Positions 1 to 13,900 of a stretch of 64,000 bases of DNA are shown here, piece after piece. Each line of letters begins with the position of its first letter. Position 1 is the first letter of the stretch. Below the pieces are notes generated by a model. It was not told the DNA's origin. It saw only the letters and a list, made by a program, of their open reading frames with translations, and did no database searches. The position numbers and the translations under genes are program-made. Source of the DNA: Cruorifilaria tuberocauda (lineage: Eukaryota > Nematoda > Chromadorea > Rhabditida > Onchocercidae); assembly GCA_013365365.1 (NCBI GenBank), contig JABVXU010000053.1:62001-126000 (forward strand). Reading direction: 5' to 3'.

Positions 1-2854
1 GATAAGGAACATTAAACGAAGATAATAAGAAATGAATGCGAACTTTTTTGTTATTCAATCATGAAAATTGATAAGAGTTCATCTTTGGAAAAGAATTCTT
101 AAATGCATTACTGTTCGATTTGCAACAAATTGATTTCTGTTCCTGGTTGAAAGAGTAATTAATTAATTTCAATTACGATCCTTCCAAGGAAAAACTAACT
201 GAAATCAATTCTAATATAATTATTTCAACGGTAAAACGTACAATTCCAATTTCTATTGTCATTATCCTGAACAAGATTAGAAATACAATGTGTTTGAGCA
301 TCATGAATCATGAAGAATAAATAGTTCAGCAATTCATTTGATGACTCATTTAGATTATTTATAAAAATCCAAGTTGCAATTCGTTAAAAAGATCTTTTGA
401 TCTAATTTTCGATAATTTGGAAGTTATGTTATTTATATTTGCACTCCAAATGATTTAAGCATTGTTTGCAATATTATATTCTATCGATGGAATATTGCTG
501 CATAATGCTAATTAAGCGAAATTATATAATTGAACTTTTTTTTCTATATATTGCAATCTGAAATGCTCAAATGAAATTGAAAAATGATCGAGAAAAAATT
601 TATGAGAAAACTGCAATTACAAGGATACTTCGAAATTTAGAGCTTGGATAACCTTATTTGACCATCGCAAAATTTGTTTACTTTCATTTGAAATTCTCAT
701 CACATTTGTCTGGGATTTCAAATATAGCATTAAATTATGCTATTACTTGTTTCATATGCTTTGATAATAGCACTGATCAGATGTTATCATCGAATATATC
801 ACATTTTGTTGATTTAACAAATATATCAGTTTTAGACGGCGACGAAATACTTTCTGTGATGGCAGAGAAGTATGTATCAAATCAATTTTAATAAAATTGA
901 GTGATAAAGGAGTTTGCCTGATAATTTCAAATTTGTCAAGTAGAAAAAGTGTTCAAGTGATTACTAGAAAGTTGATATATTACTTTCTGTTCATATTAAA
1001 TCAATTAAACTGAATAAAATGCTTAAACCAGCTATCAGTTTGCAATTAATAACTCATAATTAATATCAGAAATGATAAACCGTTTGCACAAATTTATTTT
1101 TGGAAATTAATTACATTGTGGGGGAAAGAATTATATCTGTAAATAATACTAATATTTTAAGTTAGCTTATCAATTACTGGATTTATCACTTCTATTATAC
1201 CATCATTCCGAAGATTCAATTAAAGGTTATAAGTTTAATTATTGTCATCAAATATAATATTCCTTCATTTGCATAATAATGCTGTTTACTTATACGGAGT
1301 TATTTTTAGGAACAGAATATTTTAATGAAAATATTGTATGATTTTTATGCTGAAATTTATATTAAAACTTTTCTCTAGTATTAAGTGAACAGATTTACAC
1401 GTCATATACGTATTACTAGTGGCAACGTGAAATTCCGAAACTTACGTCACTTGTATGATTGGATTTTTTCTACTTGAAAGCGTATTATTTGTTAGAACAT
1501 CCTCATTACAACATTCTTTACGGTAATAAATGTCATCAAAGTTACATGCAATACGTTATGTTAATTAATAATGGAACGTGAATATTTGGCGTATATATAT
1601 TTCTGTGAAGTTTAAGTTAGTATATATTAGTAAAGAAAGAATGCAACGAAATATTACGTAATATTTAGGTGATTATTCACTGTGGTCGGGTATAATTAGC
1701 AATATTACTATATTTTAGTAGAAACTTTTCCAGCTTACATCTAGTAATTAGCATGAATAAAACACTTGTTTAGTATTAGCGATAAGTAAACCTCATTATT
1801 GCACGTTTCCAACAAATTCTCTTTCACTTTTTACTTTTTCCTCTTGTCCAATTTGTAAATATTCTTTTTTTACACTTATTTCTCGCAACCTTTACTTTTA
1901 ATTTGTTGGTAGAATAGTATGAAACAAAAATATATAATTAGCCTCAAATTTACATATTTTCATAACCTCAACTAAAGAGGTCAATAAATACATATTAGAA
2001 TTCGAAATTTGACAAAATTTAAAACAAAAACAGTAATAAAGTCTTATTTGTTAGTTTAAAAAAACAAAGCAATATAAAATGTGTAAATATAATGATTAAT
2101 GGAAATTGATAAACAATTTATGCTATGTCATCGTAACTTTGACCTATGCCGCTTTATTCTTGCATGATTATGATAATTAGCAATAAGAAAATTTAATTCC
2201 CGTTTGTTAGCAAAACAACGCCAATTCCAGTTTTGCACAAAATTATCATGAATCAAGTGATAAACCGTAATGACATCTGCCCCGAACGACAGACTTATCA
2301 CTCCGGTATTATAACTACCCGGAAAATAATTAATTGCCATTTGTAATGTTCAATGACAAATTTCATATTGTTTAACTTTTTGAAAATCCGAGTAATCATC
2401 AGACCGATAATCACTCTATTAGCATTGATTAGCAATGATAACACGCAAATTTTCCTATTATCTTATTTCCGCTTTGCTTGAGCAAAAAATAAGTGAACGA
2501 AATGATTCTTCGAGCAAAATGTTTATTGTGAAAAAAAATAATAATTAGATGCCAAAAGACCTGGAAAGCGTTATGACAGATGATGAAAGCCTGGTTATTG
2601 ATGAAAATATGAATAATCAATGAGTGATTAATTGATTAAACAGCCATTGATATATAACAGAACAACAGTAAAAAATATCAAGATATTTTCATGGTAGATT
2701 TTGTGGACCCTGTTAGTGCCCATTGATAATAATTAACTACTAGCTGAATAATACTTAAAAAATGAAGGGGAAAAAAAAGAAAACTGGCGAGTTGATGAGG
2801 TCTCATTTAAGGACACCATTGAGGCACATGTTCACCTCCAAGTAAACATTTACA

Positions 2855-2855
<1 letters not shown>

Positions 2856-2897
<42 letters not shown>
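2856..2897. repeat. (AC)n-(AT)n microsatellite
   Basis: About 33 bp of AC repeats followed directly by a short TA run. It lies downstream of daf-12. Confidence 0.95.
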
Positions 2898-4404
2898 GCA
2901 CACAAGCATTAACTTCCTTTTCCACCTCATCAAATCAATTTTTTCTTTAAAAAGAAAAGAAATACCATAAATCTGGAAAATTTCAATATTATTTAATACT
3001 ATAATCTGAATATTCAAATGAATATTGGCAATGAAAAAAGTAATCAATAGTTAACTTACTTTTCTTCTTTCTTTCAAATGATAACGGTAAGCTAAATCAC
3101 CCGCGATTAACGATGCAAACAATTTATGGTAAAAAAAAAGATACCTTAAAAAAACCTTGCAAAAAAAAAATCAACGGATGAAATAATACAAAAAAAGAAA
3201 AATTATAGAGGAGGTAGTGCAAAAATCACTGTGTATTTTCAGTATATTCAAATTAAAAAAAAAAAACTAGAAAAAAGGAATTAGAAAAAAGAAGCAAAAA
3301 AAAAAACATCGCAAAATAATAATTTGGAAATCGAACAAAGAGAATATAAAGGAATAAAAAAACTAAGTGGAATACTAACTGAGGACATTCAATAATTACT
3401 ATACAATTTAGAGAAGCAAATATTCACAAATCACGGATAATGAATTCATCTGCCACATTTTTCACATTTCAAATCTAGCAAAGATGGATTAAAATATTTT
3501 TCGAAGTATTTCTTTTTTCATTGCTATAAATAAATAGTCTTTGAAAGCCTAAACTTGGCTAAAAATGAGCTAGCAAGTCAAAAATAATGTTGAACAATAA
3601 ATACAGTGATCGAAATGTAATCCGATTAGTTAAGATATCTCTCCGGAAATACAAGGATACATGGCAAATAAAAACACCATTTCTCGTCCAGAAATTAATA
3701 AGCCAACAAGTAAACACCGGAACGGAGCATTGGAAGTCCGTAAGATATTTCGTAATGGTTGAAAAATTATAAACAAAAAATGCATCCTGAATAATTTCAA
3801 ATCACCGGTTCAATAAGGAAAATATTAACTCAACAACAGTTCACTGGTAATTGACATAAATCACCGGTAAACTGTATAGCATAGAGCACTTTTGCAAATC
3901 GTAATGAATCTAAATTAATGCTAAAAAAAGGAAAGAAGCAAATCAACAACTATTGTCAATTTATGATTCCTTGAACTGCTATGCATACAACAAAAATAAA
4001 TATCTTGATACATTTCTTGATGAATAGGACAGATTTATATCTATCAATCAATCAATCGATTTTAAATCTAGCATAGCAGTTTACCGCAGACAGTTTCAAG
4101 AAAAAAAAACAGATAATAAAAAAGTACAAATATCAAGTTGTGACAACGATAATGCTGTTGCTGACCGTATTGAAATAATGATACTCTATAGTCAAGAAGA
4201 AAGCAAACCTCAACAATGAATAGAGCAATAACGATTATTCGTGGTGATAATCATAAAATAGTATCAATGAATATATGATAATATTAATCATATAGTGATA
4301 ATAATTTTTAAATATGATGACTATTCGTAACAATATGAATACATTTATATCATAATACTGTTATAATCAAAAGGATAAAAAAAGAGAGAAGGAGAGAAAT
4401 GGAC

Positions 4405-4406
<2 letters not shown>

Positions 4407-4435
<29 letters not shown>
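4407..4435. repeat. (GA)n microsatellite
   Basis: About 29 bp of uninterrupted GA, 0.5 kb beyond the daf-12 stop. Confidence 0.95.
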
Positions 4436-4517
4436 CACGAGAGAAGAAATAACATAACAGTATGAAAATAAACTTTTATCAAAACTCCGCTTTTCTATCC
4501 CTTATTTAAACCCTATA

Positions 4518-4523
4518 TTTATT
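4518..4523 (-). other. Possible polyadenylation signal of daf-12
   Basis: AATAAA on the minus strand, about 420 bp past the daf-12 stop. It is the nearest canonical hexamer I found downstream. AT-rich DNA gives such hexamers by chance, so this is only a candidate 3' UTR end. Confidence 0.3.
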
Positions 4524-4942
4524 TACCCAAATTTTACACGTTTTAAATATATAACACTGGTCAATCATGGAAAATGAAGAAGATAGAATGAATTTTGTAT
4601 TATTGATGAGTGATGGTGAGTAATTAGTAAAAGAATTCATTCAGTGTCAATTTTGACAGAACGAAAAGTTATATAAATTTTCTAAGAAATTATTAAAAAT
4701 GAGATCAAAAATTTTTCCCGAAAAGCTTTAACAGAAATATAAGCATTTCAAGACTGATTTCTTGGGACTGATTTCTAACAGATTTCAAGATATAAAGCAA
4801 AAGAAAAACGCGTAGACTCCCCCTAATATCGATGACAGTAACATGAAAATCAATCAATTTGAAAGAAGAAACCTTGAACTGGGATGAGGTATTTGATGAT
4901 GACCTATACAAACAGATATCTGTTATAATATGTCATTAATAT

Positions 4943-7900
4943 CTAAGTAGTTTTGAAGAATTCTTTCGGAAGTGCTTCCGATTGATTGGGATCAACACGT
5001 CCCAGAAAAACCGTGACTGCATTCTGGCTGATTGTTCTCAAAATTTTTAATGATTCCGGAAGACGTTCGTAACGCGCACGCGCTTCATGACCATACATTG
5101 ATTCCATATAACTAAAAAATATTTAATTTCAAAGATCAGAATAATTCCATTATTCCAATTTCGAGAATCGTAGTGTTCAACTTAGGTGTAGGAAAGTGGT
5201 TTTGTTATTAATACCACAATTCTTTTTTGATACTAATTCAATTTTTTAGTTTCAAACTGCGCTTATTATTGAATATCGAAGCGCTGCAAATACCTATTTC
5301 AAAAGCTTCGAGCAAACTTATCAAGACAGATTCGATCTTTCAGCCAATTTTTAAGAATATATGAATCATTTATGAATAAATAGACAAACATTCGAAACGA
5401 CTTGACACAATTATAAATTATAGTGATAATATATCAAACAGTGAAAGATCTCGATTATTTCGAAATGGGAGAAGCTAATCATGATAATTATCATTAGTAA
5501 ATTGTTGCTCTGTCATCGGTTATAAATATGAAAATCATGCATGATAAGAAAATATATATGTATGAGAATACATTCATACCGATGCAAGAGAGCTTGATAT
5601 TCTTGACGATGTCGGACAACGGTAATTCGATCAGCTGGATCCAAAAGTGCATCACGATTTGAATCGAACAACAGAATTAGAACAATTAAATCAATCGCAA
5701 GCTCATTATTTCTAAGATCAGGATGCAACGATTCACAAAATCTAAATAATTTCAACAATATATTTAGCAAAAAAAACTTTTTTTTATTATCATATAGCTA
5801 AGAGGGAAGCTATAACCAGTTTTCCTTTAGTACTTTTTTTCTTTTGCATTAAGAGTAATATATCGCTCCGACAACAATTCCGGCTTATATTACTGAAATA
5901 ACACACTTCAAAAATCCTTCTTTTTGACGATCACGAAGTCCCTCTTTCAATTGATCGAACATTTCCAACGATATCTTATTATCATTTGAAACAACCGGTG
6001 TTCGCCAACATTTCTGATCCATATCAAAACGTGTCGCACCACGCATTGTCAACATTTCTACCATTCCTCCTGAAATGGGGAGACAAATATCATATGATCA
6101 ATACGTGATAAGTTTTAATTTTGCAGTAATCTTAATTGAAACATTCACCCAATAAAGAATGAATGAGATGCTATTGCATTCTCCACCTCTAAAATGCTTC
6201 TCAAAACATGATTTTAAAATGAAATCTATTAAATTTTACTGACCGGTCATAGTTTGCAAAGGAACGCAAAAGCTTTTTTTGTTTTTGATAGACCAAAAGT
6301 TCTTATCACTTGCAACAATCTTACCGAAACTTGCATATCAATCAACTATTACAGAAATAATAATAAAACACCTTTCAACAATGCAAACTTTCCGTCCTGC
6401 GATAAATCATTGAATGCTGGTAGTTTTTTTGCCATTTTAACCAATCTTCGCATGGTGATATCAATGATATTAAGAATATCGGTGGGATCATGCTTAGCTT
6501 TCTTCAAACATGCCGCTTTCCGTGAATCTTCGATTGGCTCATTCATGCATGCAAATGCATCTCGAACCTATAAAAATAATTTACGATAAATGCTATTTAT
6601 TTCTAGAATCCTTCATTATTCATGAAACAGCCAGAAATTACGATAAAAATAGCATATCAATTGTATCAGTCAGAAAACTTCAAGGATGAAATCTATTACA
6701 ACAACACTAACAATGTCGAGCGCACGAAGTTCAGCTGAATTAAGTTGATAATTAAGCCGAGAATCACCTTCATGATAAATCGCCTGCTGAAAAAAAGGCC
6801 TTAAACGAGAATTGAGCCACATAATTTGCACGTTAAAAAAGGAAATAACTTTGAAGTCGATAAAATAATTTGCTTATTTAAAATTAGGCAGAAACATCGC
6901 ATATTCTAAAGAACAATAATGACTGTTTAATGAATGGATCGATTAAAGGATCTAAAATATCTTCTACTAAAGGCTAACATTGATCTTATTTATAATTTTG
7001 ACTATGATATAAAAAAATGAATAAAATTTTCGGGGTGATTTATAGTTGGATAAAAAATTTTAAAGGAGCACAAAAACGAGCTTTTAAAGTTTCACGTTCA
7101 GTGCACAATTTTGATGAATCAGTATTTAGCTCGTCGTGTATCGTATCATGCATATACTTGACTTTTTTCTCCACATCCGGTGTTAACTTATACGTTGTTC
7201 GTGATATATTAGCTGCTGCTGCGCTCAGTTCCGTATAATCTGTGATAGCTGAAATTCATAGATTCAAGTCTTATAATGTAGAAAAATTATTGATAAGCTT
7301 TTTAATTGCATACAATATTACGATTTGTTAAGAAGAAAATTACATATTCTTAGGTTATTACAACTACAAAACCATAGATTGTAAGTAGAATATTTCATTT
7401 TTCTGTGTAATAGTTTATTGAAATGAAATATGTAGAAAAAGATAATAGAAACTAACGCGTGCACTGAATCAGTGATGGTCGTATGATACCATGACTGTTT
7501 CCAATGTTCATTGTTGTTTCCTGCTCAACTGGTGAATAAATGTTTCGTTTGATATCATCCAACGTGGTAGAAATGGACTGGGAAGAACACGGATCTGAGC
7601 TAGAAGATGGAACCGGAGGTACCAGTGCACCACCCGCTTTGGCTGCTTTTATCAACGCTTGGTATTCTTCCATCGACATCGTCACGTGCGGTTCCGGACC
7701 TAATATTATTCAATATTTTCAGTTAATTTTCAATTTTTAAACATAATTTTTCTATATTAACCGATGGATAACATGATATTTTCTTTACCTTCATTCTTGA
7801 ATCATGAAATAATGACTTCAATTACTTTCAAACTTGAATTTCAATATATTTTTTACCGTTATATGATTTCGCCAGCAGAATTACAATTTTTAGAGTAAAA

Positions 7901-10900
7901 CTAAGAAAGAAGTACCTTTTGGTAAAAAAGCATCATTAGACCGACCCAATGATGACAATGCTGAATTCGGTGGCAACATTCCGGAACCACAGCCATTCCG
8001 TCGTAAATTTGCATAGGCTGCGCCCGCAGCTACAGCTGCTTGCTGTCGTTGTAAACGCATCAAATTTGATTCATACTGAAATCATTAAAAACATGAAATG
8101 ACATGGAGAATATGAGAGAGAAGATGAAAGAATTCTTTAGGGGCGATTCTTGTCCTTGAAAAGAGAAAGGAAATGAACTGGAAAAAGATTTAAGCGCTTT
8201 TAGATTCAGAAGAAAGTATATATATATATATATATACATATATATTAAATCCTAAAAGTGATAATTGAAAAGAAAAATGGAAAGGATATAAAATGCAACA
8301 TAATTTTTAAATAATCTTTACTGATTATTATAAGTTTCTATTATTTAAAATTTTAATCACTGAAAGAAAAAACTGAAAAGCATATTTTTATGCTTAAAAA
8401 TTGTATTGCGAAATTATGGTAATAAAGAAATCTTCATATATGAATGCTAATAACATACGGCATCACTGTTGGTATCGAGCTGAGGTAGACCGATGAGAGC
8501 GCTATGTGTTGGGGAATCAGGCGATGAGGAAGATAGTACTGAGGGTGAAACAGTTGAATTTGTAGGACTGAGCATCTGAAACAAATTTATCAATGATTGA
8601 CAATAAGAAAATTTAAAAATAATATAAAAAATTTCAACGAAATTTCATAATCCACGCATTATATATAACAATATCAAATTTGAAATGAAATTAAACTTAG
8701 GATTATTTCGAGACATTGTAAGCAATCATATCCAGTTTTCTTAATGAAATGATATGAACATTTCACTGATAGAGTGATAACGATAATACAAACTGTATGA
8801 ACAATCGATGGACTGACAAGCGTCGAATCTGATTCCCTGCGATGGATCATCTGAGCTGCACTGAACATATTTGCTGAAAATACCATCCAATATATGCTTT
8901 TCTAAGATCGTAAATTCTTTAGGATTTATTATCCTTGTATCAATTCCACTAATAATTCTATAGAAAAAATTCACTTCGAAAAATTATAATTCTTATATTT
9001 AAGATCTATTAAAATTATATAATAAGAGTGAAGTGATTAATCCAAATATCATATCAATATTAATCATAATCGGAATATTTTCAATTTCCAAATATCCCAA
9101 ATAGAAGTCTAACTTTAACTTATCATCCTATCCATTTCATTCAGATGAAAAGAGAATATTCGTAGTGCATGCAAAAATCTTATCTAACAATCGAAATTAA
9201 TATGCTAACTTCACTCCAGAACGTTGCATGCGTAAGAATTGTACAAATACAATAATCAACAGTCACAAAAGATACGTGGTGTGGTGGAAGATGAAGTGGT
9301 ATTGCTTGGTTGATTCGAGGTAGCGATATTCATTGGCGTTGATGATTTTTTGATTGTGTTCGTGATGGATGTTGTTGCATTAGTTGTACCACTATTATTA
9401 GCATTTGCATTACGATTTTGCTGTTGTTGCATATGATTCAAACGTGAATTTTTCCGCCTTCTTAATTGTTCCTCATTTAAAATCCATTCCTTTTTCATGC
9501 CAACCTGCAAATTACATATTGCACTGGTTAATAAGAACTATAATAATTCAACTTATTCATTATAATTCCTATAATGAATTCATCACAATATTATCTTCGT
9601 TATCCTAATAATTTATTATTTTTGCATTATAAATACGATAATAGCCTTAGGACCGAAATGATTACTCCTGATGATAGATATTTTTGAAGCAATTAATTGC
9701 AATAAAATATTACAGCAAAACATTTCCGTAGTCGGCATTTCTGGCAGAATCGACGGCTTACCGAATTAATATCACAGTCATCCGAATAAGGACATTTAAA
9801 TTCCTAAAATGAACAAAGGATAATTAATTTTAACGATCGATAAACTCCTTACATAATGTAATGATAGTTAAGGATAACAATTACAATTAACTCTCAACGT
9901 AATCGATAATGCTTCTTACAGTACCAGAAATTTGACAATTCAAAATGAGCGACTGCAAATAAAAAAGTAAAAGATAAAAATGAGAAATAAGAAAACAAAC
10001 TTTAACCTTAGGTCTTAGAGCATTCCTTCTGAAAAAAGCTTTACACGATTCACATGTAATAACATTGAAATTATAACCCGTTGCATGATCACCGCATACA
10101 CGACACGTTTTTTGACGGCGTCGAGCTTCCTGCAAAATTTTTAAAATAAAATTAATAAAGGAGCGATTGTGCACTTTCAAATATCCTGTTTGAAAATAAC
10201 TTTTAAACAGTTATAAAATTTCTAATTATAAATGGCAAAGCGTAATATAAACAATAAAACCATTTCTAAATTTCTATTTAAAATATAATCCTTCTGTTGA
10301 ATTTGTAAGTGTCTTACTTTTTTAATGAAATGATTTTAAAATGCACAAGTTTCTACAGGTAAGAATTAGTAAAAACGAACATCAGTGCCAGTTTCTATAT
10401 TTGGAGAACAGCATCCACTAGATGAAGCGTTTTGACGTACAGCACCAGTATTCATCGTTAATTCATCCATCATACTTAAATTTACACCGGACAGTCCTCC
10501 TGCAAATAAATTAGCATCTTTTTACAGCTAATGCAAAAATTTTACCTAAAAGAAATCATTTAAACTTCATAAAAGTATTATCCTTTTATAAACAACAACT
10601 GCGGGATTATTACTTTACAGTTTACAATGGTTATGTGAAATTAACTAGTATTTCAGGATTCTATATTACATTTCTTCCCGAATATAATTTCTTTTTGTCG
10701 TTTAATGATTAAAGTGTTAATGATGATAACACGTGGAATGTTAAAAGGATTTAGAAGTTATCTTACTTGATCATATCGATCCATTTTTGATCATTCTAGT
10801 TGAAATATCAACGAAAGTTTTAAAGAGTAAAAGGATAATGATTTAAAGAATAGAATATTAATTAAGCAATAATATCAACTGGAATGGATAAATTTAAGAT

Positions 10901-13900
10901 ATACTACTAAAAAACTGAAGTAAGTTTTGTAATTTGATATACCCTTCAATAATCGCAAAAGATTGCCTGCATCAACTGCCGGCAATGAACCCGGAGCCAT
11001 CGTTACTGTAATACCGGAACCACCGTTACATCGTATCGCTGCCGTATTAGCTGTTGTTGCCGTTCCTCCTGCTCCGCCAAGTAATGTGCCACCAATACCC
11101 GTACCTGCTGTTACTGCACTTTCACCCGATAAAATTTCTACACCGGAATTTGATATGATAGCTGCTGCTGCTGTTGGTGTTGGTGTTGTTATTGTTGGAC
11201 CATTACGCATTGATTCCGGACTATGAATTACCGGATCATCTGGTGTACTCATTTGCTGCTGAAAAATTATATCAGATTTAATAAGTCTAACATACTTACT
11301 TTTTCCTTCTTCTTACAACAATAAAATATTAACAACAATAAAAGGAAATATTTTTTCCATTTATTCTTCTCCAAATACTTACAAACAATTATGTCGCCAT
11401 TCATTTAATGCAAATTTCAGGAAAGCAATGTTTTATTATCAGTATATATAATAAAAGTTAAAATTTCAAATATTGAAGTAAAAGTGAATAATTTATTTGT
11501 AACATTTAATTTAATATTTCTGCTTATCTAATCATCTAAATGTATTTTCATTCTTAAAAAAATATCGGGAATATCTCATCTCTCAACCATATTATCCCAA
11601 ACACTGTGTTCATGCATTTCCGTCATTTTACGTTTTTCCAGTTAGTGAAAATAGCAATGGAAGCAAGAGTAAAATATAAAAATTTTGTTAAAAAATTGTA
11701 AATCTGCAAATTTCAGTCTTGAAATTCACTATTCTCAGAGAAGGAGAAAATTGTACTTTTGAATTTATTTTATTCCTGAATGGCTTCTGGATGTCAATAA
11801 TGGTTTTTCCCCGGGTGTACTTACTGCACCCTTTTTGCGAGAGTACAAGTCTGTAAATAATAACAATGAAGTACAATATAAGGACAGTTTTACGTTAAAC
11901 GAAAAAAATTGAAATTTTGCTACGTCAACTTTGATGTATTTGGTATTCAACGGAATTCATAAATCTGTCCTGCACTTTTCATGAACTTTCCGAAAAATCA
12001 GACATAAAAATAGCTTGCAAGGAAGGATCAAATGATTCATGTGAAATTTGACATTTCACCAATAAATCAAATATATGTTAACACTCCATAAGTTCATAAC
12101 TAACTGATAGGACAATTTAAAATTTAAAAATTAAATAAAATATAAAAACTATAATGATTATTGGTTTACAAAGTGGAGAAAATCATTGGATCACTTCTAT
12201 TTATCTTTCGTTTTTCATCTTATTAGTAATTAAATAGTAAACATGACTGGAAGAAATCTGATAACTTGTAAAAATAAATTGTAATACAATTCCTCAATTA
12301 CAGCTATCTGATTTATTTCACTTAATTTTACACTAATAATTTTTTTATATGTAAAAATTCAATTATATTTATTACCAGCCAATTAATTAAGCGTAATCAA
12401 GACTTCGTCATCGAAAAATAAATGATAAATTAGATATTAAATGAAATTAATATGTTTAATTCTTTAATTCATATCCTCTCATGAAGAGAGAAATGATAAG
12501 AAATGGAAATGAAAGTTCATGCTTTTGATAAATGAAAATATTCAAAAAAAAAAAAAGAAAATACGAAAATAACGAAGAATTGAACGAAGAAAATCCATTT
12601 CATTTTCAGGAAGAAAATCAAAAAAACTGTAATACAAAGAGTACCAAATTGTTAAGTCTAAAATGATAACAAACAAAAAGAAATTTGAACTAATAAGTAA
12701 AAGTATATTTGAGTATAAATGGATATTTATTGAAATATTGAATCATTTTTATAAATCATTCAATCCAAAGTGAATATAAACTAAAAAGGAATGTGAACGA
12801 AAAACCATTTATAATTTTGAATGAATACCGAGGAAAAATATGCAATGATTATGGTGGAGAGATCACATTTTTGTATGAAAAAATTAATATTTAGAATGAT
12901 AAAATTTTGAGTATTTGGAAATAAAAATTAATAAAATCATTAACTTAGAAGTGAAAAATGATATGATAATGCCAAATATCCTAATGTCTATGCAATATAG
13001 ATAAGAAGTGATAACAAAAAAAGTTTTGAAATGAAATCTTGTAATAACAAAGTTTTAAAAAAAAAGTTATCCCTCGAATAGAAATAATAAAATAAACATT
13101 AACAAAAAGAATATTTGAGAAAAAACTTTTTTTTTCCTCTCTTTTTATAATTAATTAAAAATTCAAATGAGTATAGGAGAGAGATAAGCTTATATTTATC
13201 AGTCCCGATTCTCCTGAATCTTCCAATAACCGGAAATATATTATCAAAAATTTTTCTCGCACAAAATAACATTCTGTTTTAAAATATACAACAAATATAT
13301 CATACACAAATGAACATTTCCATTTCTATATAGATGTAAAGAGTTGATTTTGAACATTTAAACAAACACAGAGACAGACACGGACACACATAAACACACA
13401 CACACACACACACATCTATGTAAAGTAATGGTATGTGTTGTGTAATCGTATGCTTACATACATTTACGTGTATGTTTGGTGGAAAAAAGGAAGGAAGGGG
13501 AAAAAATTGCAATAAAAATATCTGTATGTGAAGTTGTAAAAGTGAAGAAAATGGAATAAGAAATTTAGAAATATGATAAAGCCAATGTTTGCATCTTTTA
13601 AATTGCTAAATGCTTACAACTTTTTCTTAACTTTTCTTTCAAGCCACTTTATTAATAATAGATAATAATGATATCAAAAGAAAAATGAATCGGAAATAAG
13701 TAAACAGTCAATTTTAAATTTTATAGTGTAAATCAGCGATGATTATCTATATATCTATATCTTATATTCATACGTATGAATACACGTAATTAAACGTTAC
13801 ATTACGCTTCTAGTGGTATTTCTTTATTATTGTTTTAATAATCGGTTTGTACGTGTACACCTGTATTATGATATACTTTGTATTTGACGTTTTTTAATCG

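Larger units (their letters stand above)
1..4517. other. Intergenic region downstream of daf-12, no gene recognised
   Basis: AT-rich with frequent A and T runs. Only short open frames without recognisable domains, plus two microsatellites listed separately. No RNA gene or mobile element was recognised. Confidence 0.6.
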
